From Phycisphaeraceae bacterium (lineage in GTDB: Bacteria; Planctomycetota; Phycisphaerae; Phycisphaerales; UBA1924), in assembly GCA_019636515.1 (NCBI GenBank), contig JAHBXI010000003.1, forward strand, positions 372,001-436,000: a DNA stretch of 64,000 nucleotides. The letters are read 5' to 3'. Positions 1-10,165 of this stretch are shown in pieces. The notes under the pieces were generated by a model that did no database searches, was not told where the DNA came from, and saw only the letters and a list, made by a program, of their open reading frames with translations. The position numbers and the translations under genes were made by a program. Positions within the stretch are counted from its first letter, which is position 1. Each line of letters starts with the position of its first letter.

Positions 1-1839
1 TCCGTCATTCTCAAGGTCGAGTGATTCGAGAAGTCCCGGCACGGTCACCTCGGCCGAGTTTCCCGAGATCGTTGTCTGCAAGTCGGCGCCGCGGGCGGTG
101 GCGAGGGTTGCCAACCGGGCCGGGTCGAAGGACGCTTCCTGTCCCATGCCTCGCATCATGCCGACGAGGCGGTCGCTGAACCTGGCCTGGAATTTCTCCA
201 TGCACGCGGCGTCGAGCGAGAGGAGTGTTCCGACGCCATTGAGTTGCGACACCACCAGGGACCGCAGCGGCTGGTTCGGGGCGTTGACCATTGAATTCAG
301 GACGTTCTGGTTGCCCGAGCGGATGGCGTCGAGGAGTTGATCGAGCGTGGCGGACAGTCCGTCCGAGGCATCCGAAGGCTCGGCGTCGGCACCGGGTTCC
401 ACCGAGCCGGGGTCCTGGTCCATCGCCAGGGAGGGGTCTTGATCCATGACCGGCTTGAAGGTTCCCGCGGCCAGCGAGGCGAGCGCGTCGAGTCCCTGGC
501 CATCGGTGATTCGGGCGATCGCCTCCAGGCGGGCGGCGAGCATGTCGAGCATCGCCTTGGCCTCTCCCCGGACCTTGGCGCCGCGGTAGGCGCCCGAGGC
601 GGCCTCGTAGGCATCTTTGGCGTTGGAGAGCGCCTCGACGGCCTCCTGGGCGGCTTCGTTGGCCCTTTTCTCGTAGTCGGCGGCGTTGGGCAGGGCGGGC
701 ACAACCAGGCTGAGGCGTCGCAGGAGACCTTCGTATCGAAGCAAGCCGTGCGCCCGCGACCAGTGCGCGTCCCCGAGGCCCTGCCTGATCTTGCCCTCGG
801 TCACGCGAGCGGCGGAGAGGCTCGCATCCTGCCGTGCCGCGGCGATGGAGGAGTTCGCCGCCTGGAACGCGCGGATGGTGGCGTCGTAGGCCTCGCTCAG
901 GGAGGTGGATCGGAGGCGGGCAATCTCGGCGAGTTGGCTGTCGATTTCCTGCGCGGCGGCGCGTGCCGAGGCGCGGGAGGCCGCGGCGAGTGCCTTCTTC
1001 TGGGCGTCGCGGGCCTTCATGTCCGTGATCGCGTCGCGGTGGGTTCGTGCCTGGGCCTCGAACTGCTCGACCATCAGTCCCGCCTCGCGTGAGCGTGGCT
1101 GCAACTGGTCCGCCTGCATCTGGAGCAGCGATCCCTGGGTCCGAACCTGATCGGTTTGCTTGCGACGCTCGGCGGCCTGTTCGATGAGGCGAGCGGCCTG
1201 GGTGGCGCTGACGGTCGCGGCCTGGTCCCGCAGCCCGGCGATGGCCACGTCCTGGGCGCGGGCCTGGTCGAGTTGGGCCGAGGCGCGGGTCTCGAAGTCC
1301 TTGATCTGGGCGGCCAGGTCGTCGCGCTGCCTGGCGAATTCCCGCGACTTTGCGTCAAACTCGGCGGCTTTTTGCTCGGAAGTCCGGATTGCCTCGGCCG
1401 GGTCGTAGAGCGAGGCGGCGTCGGCCTCGGCGTTTTCGGAGACCCAGGTCGCCAGCACGCTTCGCAGGACCGAGGCTTTGTTGTCGGCCTCACGCTCCAG
1501 TCGGGCGGCGAGTGAGAACGACGCCTCGGTCAGGCCCAGTTCACTCTCGGCCTGGAGGAGTCTGGCCGCGGCGACCTCACCGGGCAGACCGCGTCCGTCG
1601 GCGTCGCGCACCTCCGAGATCACCGAGTTGTACTGCTTCTGAGCAAACGACTTGCCGTCCGATTCAGGGGCTTCGGCCGAGGGGCTCATGACGGTGTGAA
1701 GGCGCGTGGACGAGGAGGAGACGGCCTTTCCGCTTGGTGTCCGTCGGTCGCATCCGGCGACCACGAGAGTTGCAGCGAGTCCCGCCGCGGCGAGGAGTCG
1801 TGGGGCGAAGGCGGGCGCTGGGCAAGATCTGGTCTTCAA
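1..1839 (-). CDS. coiled-coil lipoprotein, 3' end beyond window
   Basis: The frame is open from the left edge of the window up to a TTG start at 1839, giving 613 residues with the C-terminus missing. TTG is chosen because AAGGA lies 7 nt upstream and translation from it gives a lipoprotein signal: a basic start, a hydrophobic run and the lipobox VVAGC near residue 30. An internal ATG at 1689 would lose that signal. After the lipobox the protein is almost entirely Ala/Glu/Gln/Arg-rich helix, compatible with a long coiled coil, so it is probably anchored in the envelope facing the periplasm. I do not recognise a named family. The next minus-strand gene upstream is separated by about 230 nt, so the two are probably transcribed separately. 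Confidence 0.75.
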   Translation of the reverse strand, partial: MKTRSCPAPAFAPRLLAAAGLAATLVVAGCDRRTPSGKAVSSSSTRLHTVMSPSAEAPESDGKSFAQKQYNSVISEVRDADGRGLPGEVAAARLLQAESELGLTEASFSLAARLEREADNKASVLRSVLATWVSENAEADAASLYDPAEAIRTSEQKAAEFDAKSREFARQRDDLAAQIKDFETRASAQLDQARAQDVAIAGLRDQAATVSATQAARLIEQAAERRKQTDQVRTQGSLLQMQADQLQPRSREAGLMVEQFEAQARTHRDAITDMKARDAQKKALAAASRASARAAAQEIDSQLAEIARLRSTSLSEAYDATIRAFQAANSSIAAARQDASLSAARVTEGKIRQGLGDAHWSRAHGLLRYEGLLRRLSLVVPALPNAADYEKRANEAAQEAVEALSNAKDAYEAASGAYRGAKVRGEAKAMLDMLAARLEAIARITDGQGLDALASLAAGTFKPVMDQDPSLAMDQDPGSVEPGADAEPSDASDGLSATLDQLLDAIRSGNQNVLNSMVNAPNQPLRSLVVSQLNGVGTLLSLDAACMEKFQARFSDRLVGMMRGMGQEASFDPARLATLATARGADLQTTISGNSAEVTVPGLLESLDLENDG

Positions 1840-1920
1840 GCGAGGTTCCTTCGGGTGTGCGACCGAACGGATCGGCTCGATCCGAGGGTCGGCGGCGTGT
1901 GCCGCATCGGAGGGCGTGTC

Positions 1921-1956
1921 TTGGCGTCCAAGTCCTGGCGTCTAAGTCCTGGCGTC
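1921..1956. repeat. 14-nt tandem repeat, 2.6 copies
   Basis: Units TTGGCGTCCAAGTC, CTGGCGTCTAAGTC and a partial CTGGCGTC lie in the 233-nt intergenic stretch upstream of the lipoprotein gene. No gene, promoter or other structure is recognised in the rest of this gap. Confidence 0.7.
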
Positions 1957-2072
1957 GGGCGCCGATCGATCGCCCCGAGAGGCACCGAACAGCGCACGGA
2001 CACGTTCATCGTAGCATGTTTTTCCGCTGGTTGCCTGTTCGAGTCCGCCCGCGGAATCGTCGGGTACGGTGG

Positions 2073-3470
2073 TCAGCGCTCGGGCCGCTGCGGGATCGGA
2101 AGATTCGTATCCTGATCGGGCTGGTTGGCGATGGGGACCGGCGGGGTCGGCGGCGTGTAGTCCACGCGGTAGTCAGGCCTTGGAACGTGCATGGTTCGGA
2201 TCCACTCCACGGCGCGACGGAATCGGACATCCTCCTGCGACCGGAACAGAGGCTTGAAAGGCGCCTTGCCGGGCCGGAACGGGGTCGGGTGCGGGAAGAG
2301 AGACTCGTCGGTGGGCAGGGCCATCTGCACGAGCGGGGAATTGGCCGGGTTCGCGTAGTCGATGAGGGGGACCGGGGAGCCTTTTTTTTCCCCGCGATCG
2401 GCGCGCAGTCGGAAGCGGTCGAGGATCAGGAAGTTTGTGTAGACGGTCGCGTCGGTGTTGGGATTGCGGTTGTTGAGCCAGAGTTTTCCGGCCTCGGCGC
2501 CGCCGTGGCAATCGGACGTGGCGCAAAAGTTCACCAGCCATCCGCGATGCACGTCCTCCCGGAACCGGCGCATGGCGGCGGGGTCCTGCTGCACCTTGAC
2601 GTGCGGGTAGAAATCGCGTGCTCGGAGTTTGAACATCAGTTCGACGATCTGGTCGGGCCTGCGGCGGAGGAGGGCGTCGCGTCCTTCCCGGCTCACGGGG
2701 ATGAGCGGGTCGCCCGTGTACTGCTCGATCAGGCGCGTGATGGTCTCCCGTGAGATGGTCATCCGTGGCGGATCGGCAAGATCCAGTTCGTAGACGCGTA
2801 TGACGTTGATCTGCTCGGGGGTCAGGAGCGGGAACGCCGGCGGGCGCTGACGGGGCTCGGCGGTCCGTGGGGTCTCGGAGGGGATCGAATCCCTGGTGCG
2901 ATCGCGCAGGAGGATCTGCTGCTCGATGAGCCGGTGAAGATCGGCGGCGCGGGTGTCGAGCGGATCCAGCCGCGTGGCGTCGGTGATCTCGATGAGCGCC
3001 TCGTCGAGCATCTCGACCGACATGAGCCAGCGGGCCAGGTTGACTCGCCCCCTCACGTCCGATGGGTCGAGCGCATCCTTGTGCTGGAGGTATCGATCGC
3101 GGTTGGGGAGCAGGGTTTCGATCCTGGCAATGTCCTTGATCGGGATGGGCGTGAGGATGCCGCTGATCTTCAGGACCACCATGTCGCGTGTGCGCTCGAC
3201 CAGGAGCCCCGTGAACGTTCCCCCGCTGGTCGTCACCACGCGGGCTTCGCGCTGGTCGCCGGTGTCGGTCCGTGGCGCGTCGAAGTCGGGCTGGGCGCGC
3301 GGCGTCGGCGGCGGGGCGTTGTCCGAGGGCGGGCCGTCCGAGGCGGGCTGTGAATCCAATTCGGCGGGCACGGGACCCGCCGCGGGGAACACAACCGACC
3401 TGGTCATCGGCACGCCCGTCATCAGCGCCGCCGCGAGGGTCGCGGCGAGTGTCCTTGAGACGGGGCGCAT
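2073..3470 (-). CDS. secreted protein with heme-like CxxxxCH motif
   Basis: A 465-residue protein. The start at 3470 gives a signal peptide (MRPVSRTLAATLAAALMTG); an in-frame start 135 nt upstream exists but would bury it. The N-terminal half has a short beta-rich segment (residues about 75-120) followed by helices that look TPR-like (ARWLMSVEMLDEALIEI). The C-terminal third carries NFCATSDCHGGAEAGKLW, a C-x4-CH arrangement that resembles a cytochrome c heme site with a longer spacer. A run of eight A on the coding strand (2382-2389) encodes EKK. Function is unknown; a periplasmic redox or heme-related role is inferred only from the CH motif. Confidence 0.75.
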   Translation of the reverse strand: MRPVSRTLAATLAAALMTGVPMTRSVVFPAAGPVPAELDSQPASDGPPSDNAPPPTPRAQPDFDAPRTDTGDQREARVVTTSGGTFTGLLVERTRDMVVLKISGILTPIPIKDIARIETLLPNRDRYLQHKDALDPSDVRGRVNLARWLMSVEMLDEALIEITDATRLDPLDTRAADLHRLIEQQILLRDRTRDSIPSETPRTAEPRQRPPAFPLLTPEQINVIRVYELDLADPPRMTISRETITRLIEQYTGDPLIPVSREGRDALLRRRPDQIVELMFKLRARDFYPHVKVQQDPAAMRRFREDVHRGWLVNFCATSDCHGGAEAGKLWLNNRNPNTDATVYTNFLILDRFRLRADRGEKKGSPVPLIDYANPANSPLVQMALPTDESLFPHPTPFRPGKAPFKPLFRSQEDVRFRRAVEWIRTMHVPRPDYRVDYTPPTPPVPIANQPDQDTNLPIPQRPER

Positions 3471-3666
3471 GGCGGGTGGGTATCTTCGCAGAATCGACGC
3501 GGCATGTCCACAGTGCCGCGGAGTCGGTCGGTTGTTGATCGGTGCATGTTGATGGTCGCGGGGTGGTTCACTGTCTGAACGATCCGCGGGTGGCGTCGGG
3601 TCCATTGGATGGCATGCAGGTATTGGGTATTGGCGTGGTTTCCAGGGACGGCGGATCCCCGGCAGG

Positions 3667-3692
3667 AAAAAGGCCCGGCGCGGGCCGGGCCT
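3667..3692 (-). terminator. rho-independent terminator of the S9 peptidase gene
   Basis: Read on the minus strand, arms GGCCCGG and CCGGGCC close a 6-nt loop and are followed directly by five T. It lies about 45 nt past the stop codon of the peptidase gene, where that transcript should end. Confidence 0.8.
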
Positions 3693-3737
3693 CGATGAGC
3701 GAAGGATGCGAAAAGGGAGAATGCCCGCCCGTTGGGC

Positions 3738-5819
3738 TTACTTGAGCGAGGGAAGGTGCTCGGCCCCGGACTTGATCTGGGCGGTGGATTTTTCGATGTC
3801 CCCCGCCGCGGGCTCGAAGCGTCCGCCCAGGTGCTTGGACAGGAATCCCTCGGTGACGGCGTTGAAGGCGGTGTTGTTCTCGGGACGGGCAAAGCCGTGC
3901 CCTTCGTCTGGGAAGAGAACGTAGGTCACCGGGATCTGGCGCTGCTCCATGGCCGAGACGATCTGGTCGGACTCGGACTGCTTGACTCGGGGGTCGTTGG
4001 CGCCCTGCCCGATGAGCAGCGGGCGGACGATGCGGTCCACGTGGTTGAGCGGCGAGCGTGCCTCGAGAAAGGCCCTTCCTTCCTGGGTGGTATGGTCTCC
4101 GACGCGTTTTTTGAAGAGTTCGATGGCCGGCGCCCAGTACGGTGGGATGGTGTTGAGCAGGGTGACGATGTTCGAAGGCCCGACGATGTCCACGCCGCAG
4201 GCGAACAGTTCGGGGGTGACGGTGAGGCCGACGAGCGTGGCGTATCCGCCGTAACTGCCGCCCATGATCGCGACGCGGGAACGGTCGGCGATTCGTTCAT
4301 TGACGGCCCAGGTGACGGCGTCGATCAGGTCGTCGTGCATTTTTCCGGCCCATTCGAGGTTCCCCGCGTTGAGGAAGTTCTTTCCAAAGCCCGTCGAGCC
4401 TCGGAAGTTGACCTGCAGGACGGCGTACCCGCGGTTGGAGAGCCACTGGGCGTAGGGGTTGTATCCCCAGGCGTCGCGAGCCCACGGCCCTCCGTGGACC
4501 AGCAGCACCATCGGCACCGGGCGATCGGGGCGGGCGTCCCCGTCCTTGTCGGAGGAGACGGGGAGCGTGAGGTAACTCACCAGCGTGAGCCCGTCGCGTG
4601 CCTTGATCTCGATCGGGTGCATCGAGGCGAGCGGCTGGTTGTCGAGTTCCGGCCGTGTGGTGTAGAGGAAGGTCGCCTTTCCGGGCGTTTGGCCCGACCC
4701 GCGGTCGTAGCGGTAGACGTGCATGGGTCCGTTGTCGGACGTGTACGACACGATCCATCGGCGGTCGTCGCTGGTCCTTGAGCCGACGATGAACTCGCCC
4801 GCCCGCACGGTGCGGAGGTACTCAAAGTCGGGCTTGATGGCCGGGTCGAGAATCGTCCACTCGTTGCGCAGGTAGTTGAAGGCCACGGCCTGGACCCGTC
4901 CGGTCCGTGGGTCTTCGAGACCTCCGCCGACGTCGCACCGGGGGTTCTCGGCGAGCAGGGTGTCCTTGCCGGTTGCCATGTCCCGCGCGAACAGCGCGGC
5001 GGTGTCGCGTCCTCGGCTGTCGGTGAAATACAGGATGGTTCCGGATTTGTCGAAACCCGAGAACTGGGTGGTCAGCGAGTCCTCCATCCCGACTTTCTCG
5101 AACGGCTCGGTCGATTGGTCGCCGGTGAACTTGACGTATTCCATGCCGCCGTCGGGGGTGAAGCGGCTGGCAAGCCGCAAGGTGTAGGAGTTATCGACGG
5201 TGACCGAGGCCCACTGGTTGTTCTCGTAGACCCTGGTGAGTTCTCCGGTCCTGACGTTGCAGCGGTACAGGTCGTGGAACTGGGGGGATCGGTTGTTGAG
5301 TCCCAGCACGATCTCGTCGGGGAACTGGTCGCTCACCGCCACGATCTGCGCGGTGGGACGCAGCGGCTTTCCTCCCGGGAGCATGATCGGGGAGCCATCG
5401 GGTCCTGGGATGGAGTCAAAGGGCGTCAGGTCGATGGCCTTGGCGGTGTTGACCTCGACGCTGTGGACGCGCCAGTTCTCGTCGCCCCCGTCGTCCTGGA
5501 GGTACAGGACGTGGTCGTTGGTGTACGACCAGAAATACTGACGGATGCCGCGGTTCTTGTCGCGGGTCACCGGCTCGGCCCTGGAGAAATCGTCCGCGGG
5601 AGCCACCCAGACGTTCATCACGCCGTCAAGCGGAGCGGTGTAGGCGATCCTCTTGCCGTCGGGGCTGAGTTGGGACATCCCGCGCTCGGGGTTTCCGAAC
5701 AGGACCTTGCGGGGGATAAGCGGGACGTCCGCCGTGGGGGAGGCGCCGCGAGCCGCCGACGGCTCACACACGCAGAGCGCCATGCCGACCGCCGTCCAAA
5801 CAACCATGTGTCGATGCAT
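3738..5819 (-). CDS. S9 family peptidase (prolyl oligopeptidase-like)
   Basis: A 693-residue secreted serine peptidase. The start at 5819 has AAGGAG 9 nt upstream and opens a signal peptide ([18 protein letters not shown]); a longer in-frame version lacks both. The N-terminal two thirds form a beta-propeller-type domain (repeated strands such as [11 protein letters not shown]). The C-terminal part is an alpha/beta-hydrolase with the nucleophile motif GGSYGGY (Ser near 523), acid in GANDPRV (Asp near 607) and catalytic His in DEGHGF (near 640). These give the Ser-Asp-His triad of the prolyl oligopeptidase/acylaminoacyl-peptidase group, which cleaves short peptides. It stands alone with its own terminator. 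Peptide scavenging in the periplasm is the likely role. Confidence 0.93.
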   Translation of the reverse strand: MHRHMVVWTAVGMALCVCEPSAARGASPTADVPLIPRKVLFGNPERGMSQLSPDGKRIAYTAPLDGVMNVWVAPADDFSRAEPVTRDKNRGIRQYFWSYTNDHVLYLQDDGGDENWRVHSVEVNTAKAIDLTPFDSIPGPDGSPIMLPGGKPLRPTAQIVAVSDQFPDEIVLGLNNRSPQFHDLYRCNVRTGELTRVYENNQWASVTVDNSYTLRLASRFTPDGGMEYVKFTGDQSTEPFEKVGMEDSLTTQFSGFDKSGTILYFTDSRGRDTAALFARDMATGKDTLLAENPRCDVGGGLEDPRTGRVQAVAFNYLRNEWTILDPAIKPDFEYLRTVRAGEFIVGSRTSDDRRWIVSYTSDNGPMHVYRYDRGSGQTPGKATFLYTTRPELDNQPLASMHPIEIKARDGLTLVSYLTLPVSSDKDGDARPDRPVPMVLLVHGGPWARDAWGYNPYAQWLSNRGYAVLQVNFRGSTGFGKNFLNAGNLEWAGKMHDDLIDAVTWAVNERIADRSRVAIMGGSYGGYATLVGLTVTPELFACGVDIVGPSNIVTLLNTIPPYWAPAIELFKKRVGDHTTQEGRAFLEARSPLNHVDRIVRPLLIGQGANDPRVKQSESDQIVSAMEQRQIPVTYVLFPDEGHGFARPENNTAFNAVTEGFLSKHLGGRFEPAAGDIEKSTAQIKSGAEHLPSLK

Positions 5820-6042
5820 TTCAAGAAACTCCTTCGTCGCGGATCGCCCGGATGGTCCCACCGACCGCGATGATCCGGACTTCAAACGACGGGTATGAGA
5901 ACGCCTGACCGGGGATCCTTGGCCGCGAGGTTCGGTCGCGGGAAGGAGAAGGGGGCCGGGAAGCGGGGCCGAACCGCACAAGACCGCCTCTGGCTCGGTC
6001 GCGCCCGACCTTGCGCGTTGATTCAAAGCCCGGTCGATGCAA

Positions 6043-6124
6043 TGCCCAGGAGAGGATTCGAACCTCCATGCCTTGCGGCGCTACCACCTCAAGGTAGTGC
6101 GTCTGCCAGTTTCGCCACCTGGGC
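6043..6124 (-). tRNA. tRNA-Leu (anticodon GAG)
   Basis: An 82-nt class II tRNA. The acceptor arms GCCCAGG and CCTGGGC pair perfectly with discriminator A. The anticodon loop TTGAGGT gives GAG, a long variable arm follows, and the T-loop is GTTCGAATC. The 3' CCA is not encoded. Confidence 0.93.
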
Positions 6125-6239
6125 CGGTGCGTGCCCAACCCGGGCACGGGAAGGGAAGAATATTCGCCGAACCGCGCGGGGTCGAGCCGCGTGCTTCGGA
6201 TGCCGAGAATGGGGGCTTGCCATCGGGCGCGGGGCGCGG

Positions 6240-7268
6240 TTATTCGGGTTCCCGCTCCGGCGCGGTCCACCCCCCGTTTCGCCACAGGTAGGCGTCTGGG
6301 TTGACGTTCATGGCGGCGGGGAGTTCGGAGGGGTCGGCGTCCCGAAGCGGAGCCCCCCCGTCGGAAACGACCTGCGCCGCCCATGAACGGGCCGTACCGG
6401 CCAGAAGTCGGCTCTCAAATCGCAGGTGCGCGGCCAGGACCTCCGGGTCGATTCGTGGCCCGAGGGTCCCCCGGCACACCGAGCACAGGCGGTACTGAGG
6501 CGGGTTGGTCTGGTACCGCCGGACGATTCTTTTTCCCGTGCATTCCGGGCAGGGCCAGCGGGCCATTTCCCGTTCGAGTTCGCCCAGACCACCGGTGTCG
6601 TTGATTGGTGAAAGGAGCCTCTCGTGGCGGCGTATCAGGTCGCGCACGCCTGGATACTCGATCACGCGGCGGGCGCGGATCGAATCCCCGGCCCGTACAA
6701 GTCCGACAAAGACCGTGGCCAGGTACGCCGTGTTGGAGTCGGCGGACCGGGGCTCGGACCTTGACCAATCCGGGTACGACAGGCGCGGGTCGATGGACCG
6801 GGCCATCGAGATGAGCCAGGCCCGATCCGCGTCGTTTGGCGACATCTCCGCGAGGGCCAGGCACGCGCTGGTCGCGGTGGGGAAGATCAAGCCTCCGGAC
6901 CTGCGGCGGTCAAGGACAAAGGCGAGCGTGTAGAGCGTCCTGGCGAGTTCGCGTCCGCGGGCGTCGGTCGCGCCGGCGGCGACATCCTCTCCCAGACGCA
7001 GGTAGGCCTCGGGCTCGGTGGGTCGGAGGGCGGCGAGGCGTTGTTCGAGGTCGGGGAAGAGGCCGTCCGGGGTGGGTGCGGTGGCGGCTGGTTGAGTGGT
7101 GGCGTGCGGCGTCTGGTGTGGTGGTGGCGTGTCCACGGGCTGCGAGCGGGCAAGCGAGAGGGTGGTGAAGGCGATGGTGGTGAAGGCGATGGTCCGCGCG
7201 GCGTTGGGCGGGTGGAAGCCGGCGCCTGTCCGTTGGCTCTGTGCTTTTTGTTCGCGGGCGCGTGCCAT
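6240..7268 (-). CDS. secreted protein with CxxC pairs, last gene of Exb/VWA cluster
   Basis: A 342-residue protein with an N-terminal hydrophobic stretch (residues about 25-40) that could be a signal peptide. Near residue 245 two CxxC pairs (CPEC and CSVC, about 20 residues apart) form a zinc-ribbon-like knuckle similar to the DnaJ zinc centre. The rest is helical. Its ATG at 7268 lies within a GTGATG that also contains the stop codon of the preceding gene, so translation is probably coupled. A GTG at 7271 is an alternative start. It appears to be the last member of the eight-gene minus-strand cluster with ExbB and ExbD. Family not recognised. Confidence 0.75.
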   Translation of the reverse strand: MARAREQKAQSQRTGAGFHPPNAARTIAFTTIAFTTLSLARSQPVDTPPPHQTPHATTQPAATAPTPDGLFPDLEQRLAALRPTEPEAYLRLGEDVAAGATDARGRELARTLYTLAFVLDRRRSGGLIFPTATSACLALAEMSPNDADRAWLISMARSIDPRLSYPDWSRSEPRSADSNTAYLATVFVGLVRAGDSIRARRVIEYPGVRDLIRRHERLLSPINDTGGLGELEREMARWPCPECTGKRIVRRYQTNPPQYRLCSVCRGTLGPRIDPEVLAAHLRFESRLLAGTARSWAAQVVSDGGAPLRDADPSELPAAMNVNPDAYLWRNGGWTAPEREPE

Positions 7269-10165
7269 CACGAGGTCCCTCCCTCGAAACGCACTTTCCA
7301 GAGTTTCATCATGGCCAGTTCGGCGGCGTTGACCTGGTCGAAGACGTGCGGCGCCGAGCGTCGATCCGCGGCGAGTTGATCCAGGATGGCGAGCACGTCG
7401 GCGGACCTCGAGGGCCTTTCATTGGCGACGACCACGGCCATGAATTCGGCGACGGCCAGGTGGGTGGCGGCAAACTGCTGGACCGGCCCGGCGGCGGAGG
7501 ACGACCGTGCGGCAAGCCGACGCTCGACCTGTTCGCGCGTGAGCGGTTCGCGTCCGGTGGGGATCAGTGTTTCGGCGGCGCGTCGCCAGACGGCCAGAAG
7601 ATCCTGGATGGCGTTCTGGGGCGTCCGCGTGTCGGCGGATCGGTCGAGCGAGTCGGCGCCGGCCGACCGTGAAGCGTCCGAGGGCCTGGCCCGCGCCACG
7701 CAGGCCAGCGTCAGTTCATCGGAGAGCAGGTCGATGGCTCGAAGTGGCCCGGCGGCGGAGAGGGCTTCGAGGAGACGATCGACCAGCGCCCGTCTCACGC
7801 TCGCGTACCACGCCGGGTCGTTCAGAGGCGGGAGCCTGACGAGCGTGACCGACCCGACGAGGGCGGCGTTCTGTCGGGTCCGCGGGATCCTGTAGGATTC
7901 CTCGAGCAGCGCGTAGAGGGCGGGAGGGGTTGTCACCCAGCGGTCGAGGGCGTCGCGAGCGGCGCTGCGGACCGATTCGGGTGTTCCGCGGATGGCCTCG
8001 GCGACCAACACCTCGGCGTCCAGTTGTCCGATGGGACGATCCGAGCCGGCCAGTTCGGTGAGCAGCGCGAGGCGCTGGGGGACGCGATGCTCGGCCGCGA
8101 GATAACGCACGGCCCACGACCCGTCGGACGCCCCATCGTCGAGGCTTCGCCCGGACCACGATTGACCGGAGGATGGCGCGGCCGAGATCCCGGAGGCCGA
8201 TGAATCACTGATGATCGCCTGGGCATCGTCGAACAGGCCCGCCCAGATCATGGCGGCGGCCAGGCCAATCCTGGCGCGGATCACGGCCATCTCCAGGGAG
8301 GCGACGTGATGCTCGTCGGCCCGCCGGTCGATGGCGACGGTCGTGGCGGCGGCCTGGGCCCGGGTGATCCAATGCTCGATGAGAGCGTCCTTGCGTCCGG
8401 GGTCCGACAAGCCCCACGCGGAGGCAAAGGCCTCGCGGAGGGACATGCGTGCCTTCTCGTCGGGATGGGCCGGGAGCACCATCGTCGGTGTCACGCCGTC
8501 GGCCGCTGACTCGGTGGCAAGTGCCCTGGTGATGACCTCCAGGTCCGGGTCGAGAATCGACGGCGAGGTAAACGACGCGATGAGCCACGGCCGCGCGATG
8601 CCGCCGCTTCTCCACGAGACCGAGAGCGTCAGGTCCTTGAGCACGCCTCCGAGTCCGCGGGAAACGGCCGGGACGGTTCCGGACTCGAGCACGGCCTCGA
8701 GCCCGGTGATCATCAGCCGATCAAAGGCCGTGGCATCGGCTCCACAGACCAGCCGGCACGCATCACGCCACGCGGCCCACGCGGCCGAAAGGCCGCGAGC
8801 CGCGTCGGGAGAGCCCTCGGGAACCGACTGCGCCGCGAGTTGATCGGGCAGCCACGCCAGTCGATCGAGAGCGCCCCGGGAGAAGGACCCCGTGTTTGGG
8901 GTTCGCCGTCCGGGGTTGTCGTCACGGGCCGAGTCGATCAATTCCCGCACCGCGGCGGGAAGATCCCGCTCTCGTGTGAGCCGCGCCAGGATCCCGGCGC
9001 GCCACACGTCGGCGAGCAACGCCCCCGGGGTCCACGGCCCGGTGTGTTCAACGTCCAGGGTGGCCTCCAGCGCCGAGCGTGCGATTTCAATGGTCGTGGA
9101 CCGATAGAGGAACTCGACGATGGCATCCTGGCAGGCGCCGAGTTGATCGGCGGGGAGCAGGTGCCAGCGCGTCGAGAGCGAGCGGCTGGCCGCGAGGAAT
9201 CGCTCAAGTGAAGCCTCGCCGTCGGCCTGAACGGAAGAGGCCGCCGCCGCGACCTCGCGCACGAGGCCGACCGGGTCGCTCGCGTCCGTCGGAGGCGTGG
9301 CCGGTGCCCGCGGCGGGGTCTTGTCCTGGGCTTGCGCGTCCGCCCGCGGCGGGTTTGCAGGAAAGAGTTCCGTGGCCGAGGTTCGCCCGGGCGTTGAGGA
9401 ATCGGCCTTGGGGATCCATGCCTCGGACGGACCCGGCGGACGGAGCATCGCCAGGACTCCGATCACCACGACGGTGGCGGCCGCGATCACGCATGTGATG
9501 ACGATCAGGGCGGAGCGCACGGCTCGAACGCCCGGGTCGATCTCCGGGTCGCGATTGTTGTCCGTGGGTGTCGCGGGGTACGGATGGCCGGGGTGCGTGA
9601 CCGCGAGGATCTCCGGGGACACAAGCCGCCCTCGTTCCGGGTGGGTGGGTGGAGACACGGGACCGGCCAAGACGCGTCGGCCGTGCGACCACGCGACCAG
9701 TCGATCATGGATCCGCGAGGCGATCTCGCGTCGTCCGTCGGCTCCAGGAGTGATCAGCATGATGCGGCGGATGGAACGCTCGTTGACACCACCGTGCATG
9801 GCGATCGCGTGCAGGATCGGGTCGATGGCGTGGGGCCCTCCCGGAAGGTGCCGCCCGAATCCATCGGGAGTGCTCGAAAGGAGCCGTTCTCGGACGTGGG
9901 CGTTGAGGACCTGGGCCGCGGCCGCGTGCAGGGCGAGCCTGACGTCGTCGGCCTCGGGTATGCCCCCGAGCGGGTGCCGGTTGATCTGCATGAGTCGCGC
10001 TTCGAGCGCGGCGGTGATGCGACGATCGGATGATTCTCCTCGCGAGATTCCCAGCAGCGACCAGGGGCCATCGAGCGCCGCCTGCTCCCCCAGGAGCAAC
10101 GAGATCGCATCGACCCTCCGGCGGCCCTCGGACGCGGCGCGATCGTGATGACCCGGTCGGCTCAT
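7268..10165 (-). CDS. large single-pass membrane protein in Exb/VWA cluster
   Basis: A 965-residue protein. The ATG at 10165 overlaps the stop of the preceding gene as ATGA; a longer frame from 10549 would run deep into that gene and is rejected. The first about 210 residues are a soluble helical region beginning AISLLLGEQAALDG. One strong membrane helix follows (ALIVITCVIAAATVVVIG, residues about 217-240), then about 700 residues of mostly helical sequence, presumably periplasmic. No catalytic motif is seen. The coupling to the ExbB/ExbD genes suggests it is a fixed subunit of that machine, perhaps the passive anchor linking cytoplasm and periplasm. This is inference from context. Confidence 0.75.
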   Translation of the reverse strand: MSRPGHHDRAASEGRRRVDAISLLLGEQAALDGPWSLLGISRGESSDRRITAALEARLMQINRHPLGGIPEADDVRLALHAAAAQVLNAHVRERLLSSTPDGFGRHLPGGPHAIDPILHAIAMHGGVNERSIRRIMLITPGADGRREIASRIHDRLVAWSHGRRVLAGPVSPPTHPERGRLVSPEILAVTHPGHPYPATPTDNNRDPEIDPGVRAVRSALIVITCVIAAATVVVIGVLAMLRPPGPSEAWIPKADSSTPGRTSATELFPANPPRADAQAQDKTPPRAPATPPTDASDPVGLVREVAAAASSVQADGEASLERFLAASRSLSTRWHLLPADQLGACQDAIVEFLYRSTTIEIARSALEATLDVEHTGPWTPGALLADVWRAGILARLTRERDLPAAVRELIDSARDDNPGRRTPNTGSFSRGALDRLAWLPDQLAAQSVPEGSPDAARGLSAAWAAWRDACRLVCGADATAFDRLMITGLEAVLESGTVPAVSRGLGGVLKDLTLSVSWRSGGIARPWLIASFTSPSILDPDLEVITRALATESAADGVTPTMVLPAHPDEKARMSLREAFASAWGLSDPGRKDALIEHWITRAQAAATTVAIDRRADEHHVASLEMAVIRARIGLAAAMIWAGLFDDAQAIISDSSASGISAAPSSGQSWSGRSLDDGASDGSWAVRYLAAEHRVPQRLALLTELAGSDRPIGQLDAEVLVAEAIRGTPESVRSAARDALDRWVTTPPALYALLEESYRIPRTRQNAALVGSVTLVRLPPLNDPAWYASVRRALVDRLLEALSAAGPLRAIDLLSDELTLACVARARPSDASRSAGADSLDRSADTRTPQNAIQDLLAVWRRAAETLIPTGREPLTREQVERRLAARSSSAAGPVQQFAATHLAVAEFMAVVVANERPSRSADVLAILDQLAADRRSAPHVFDQVNAAELAMMKLWKVRFEGGTS

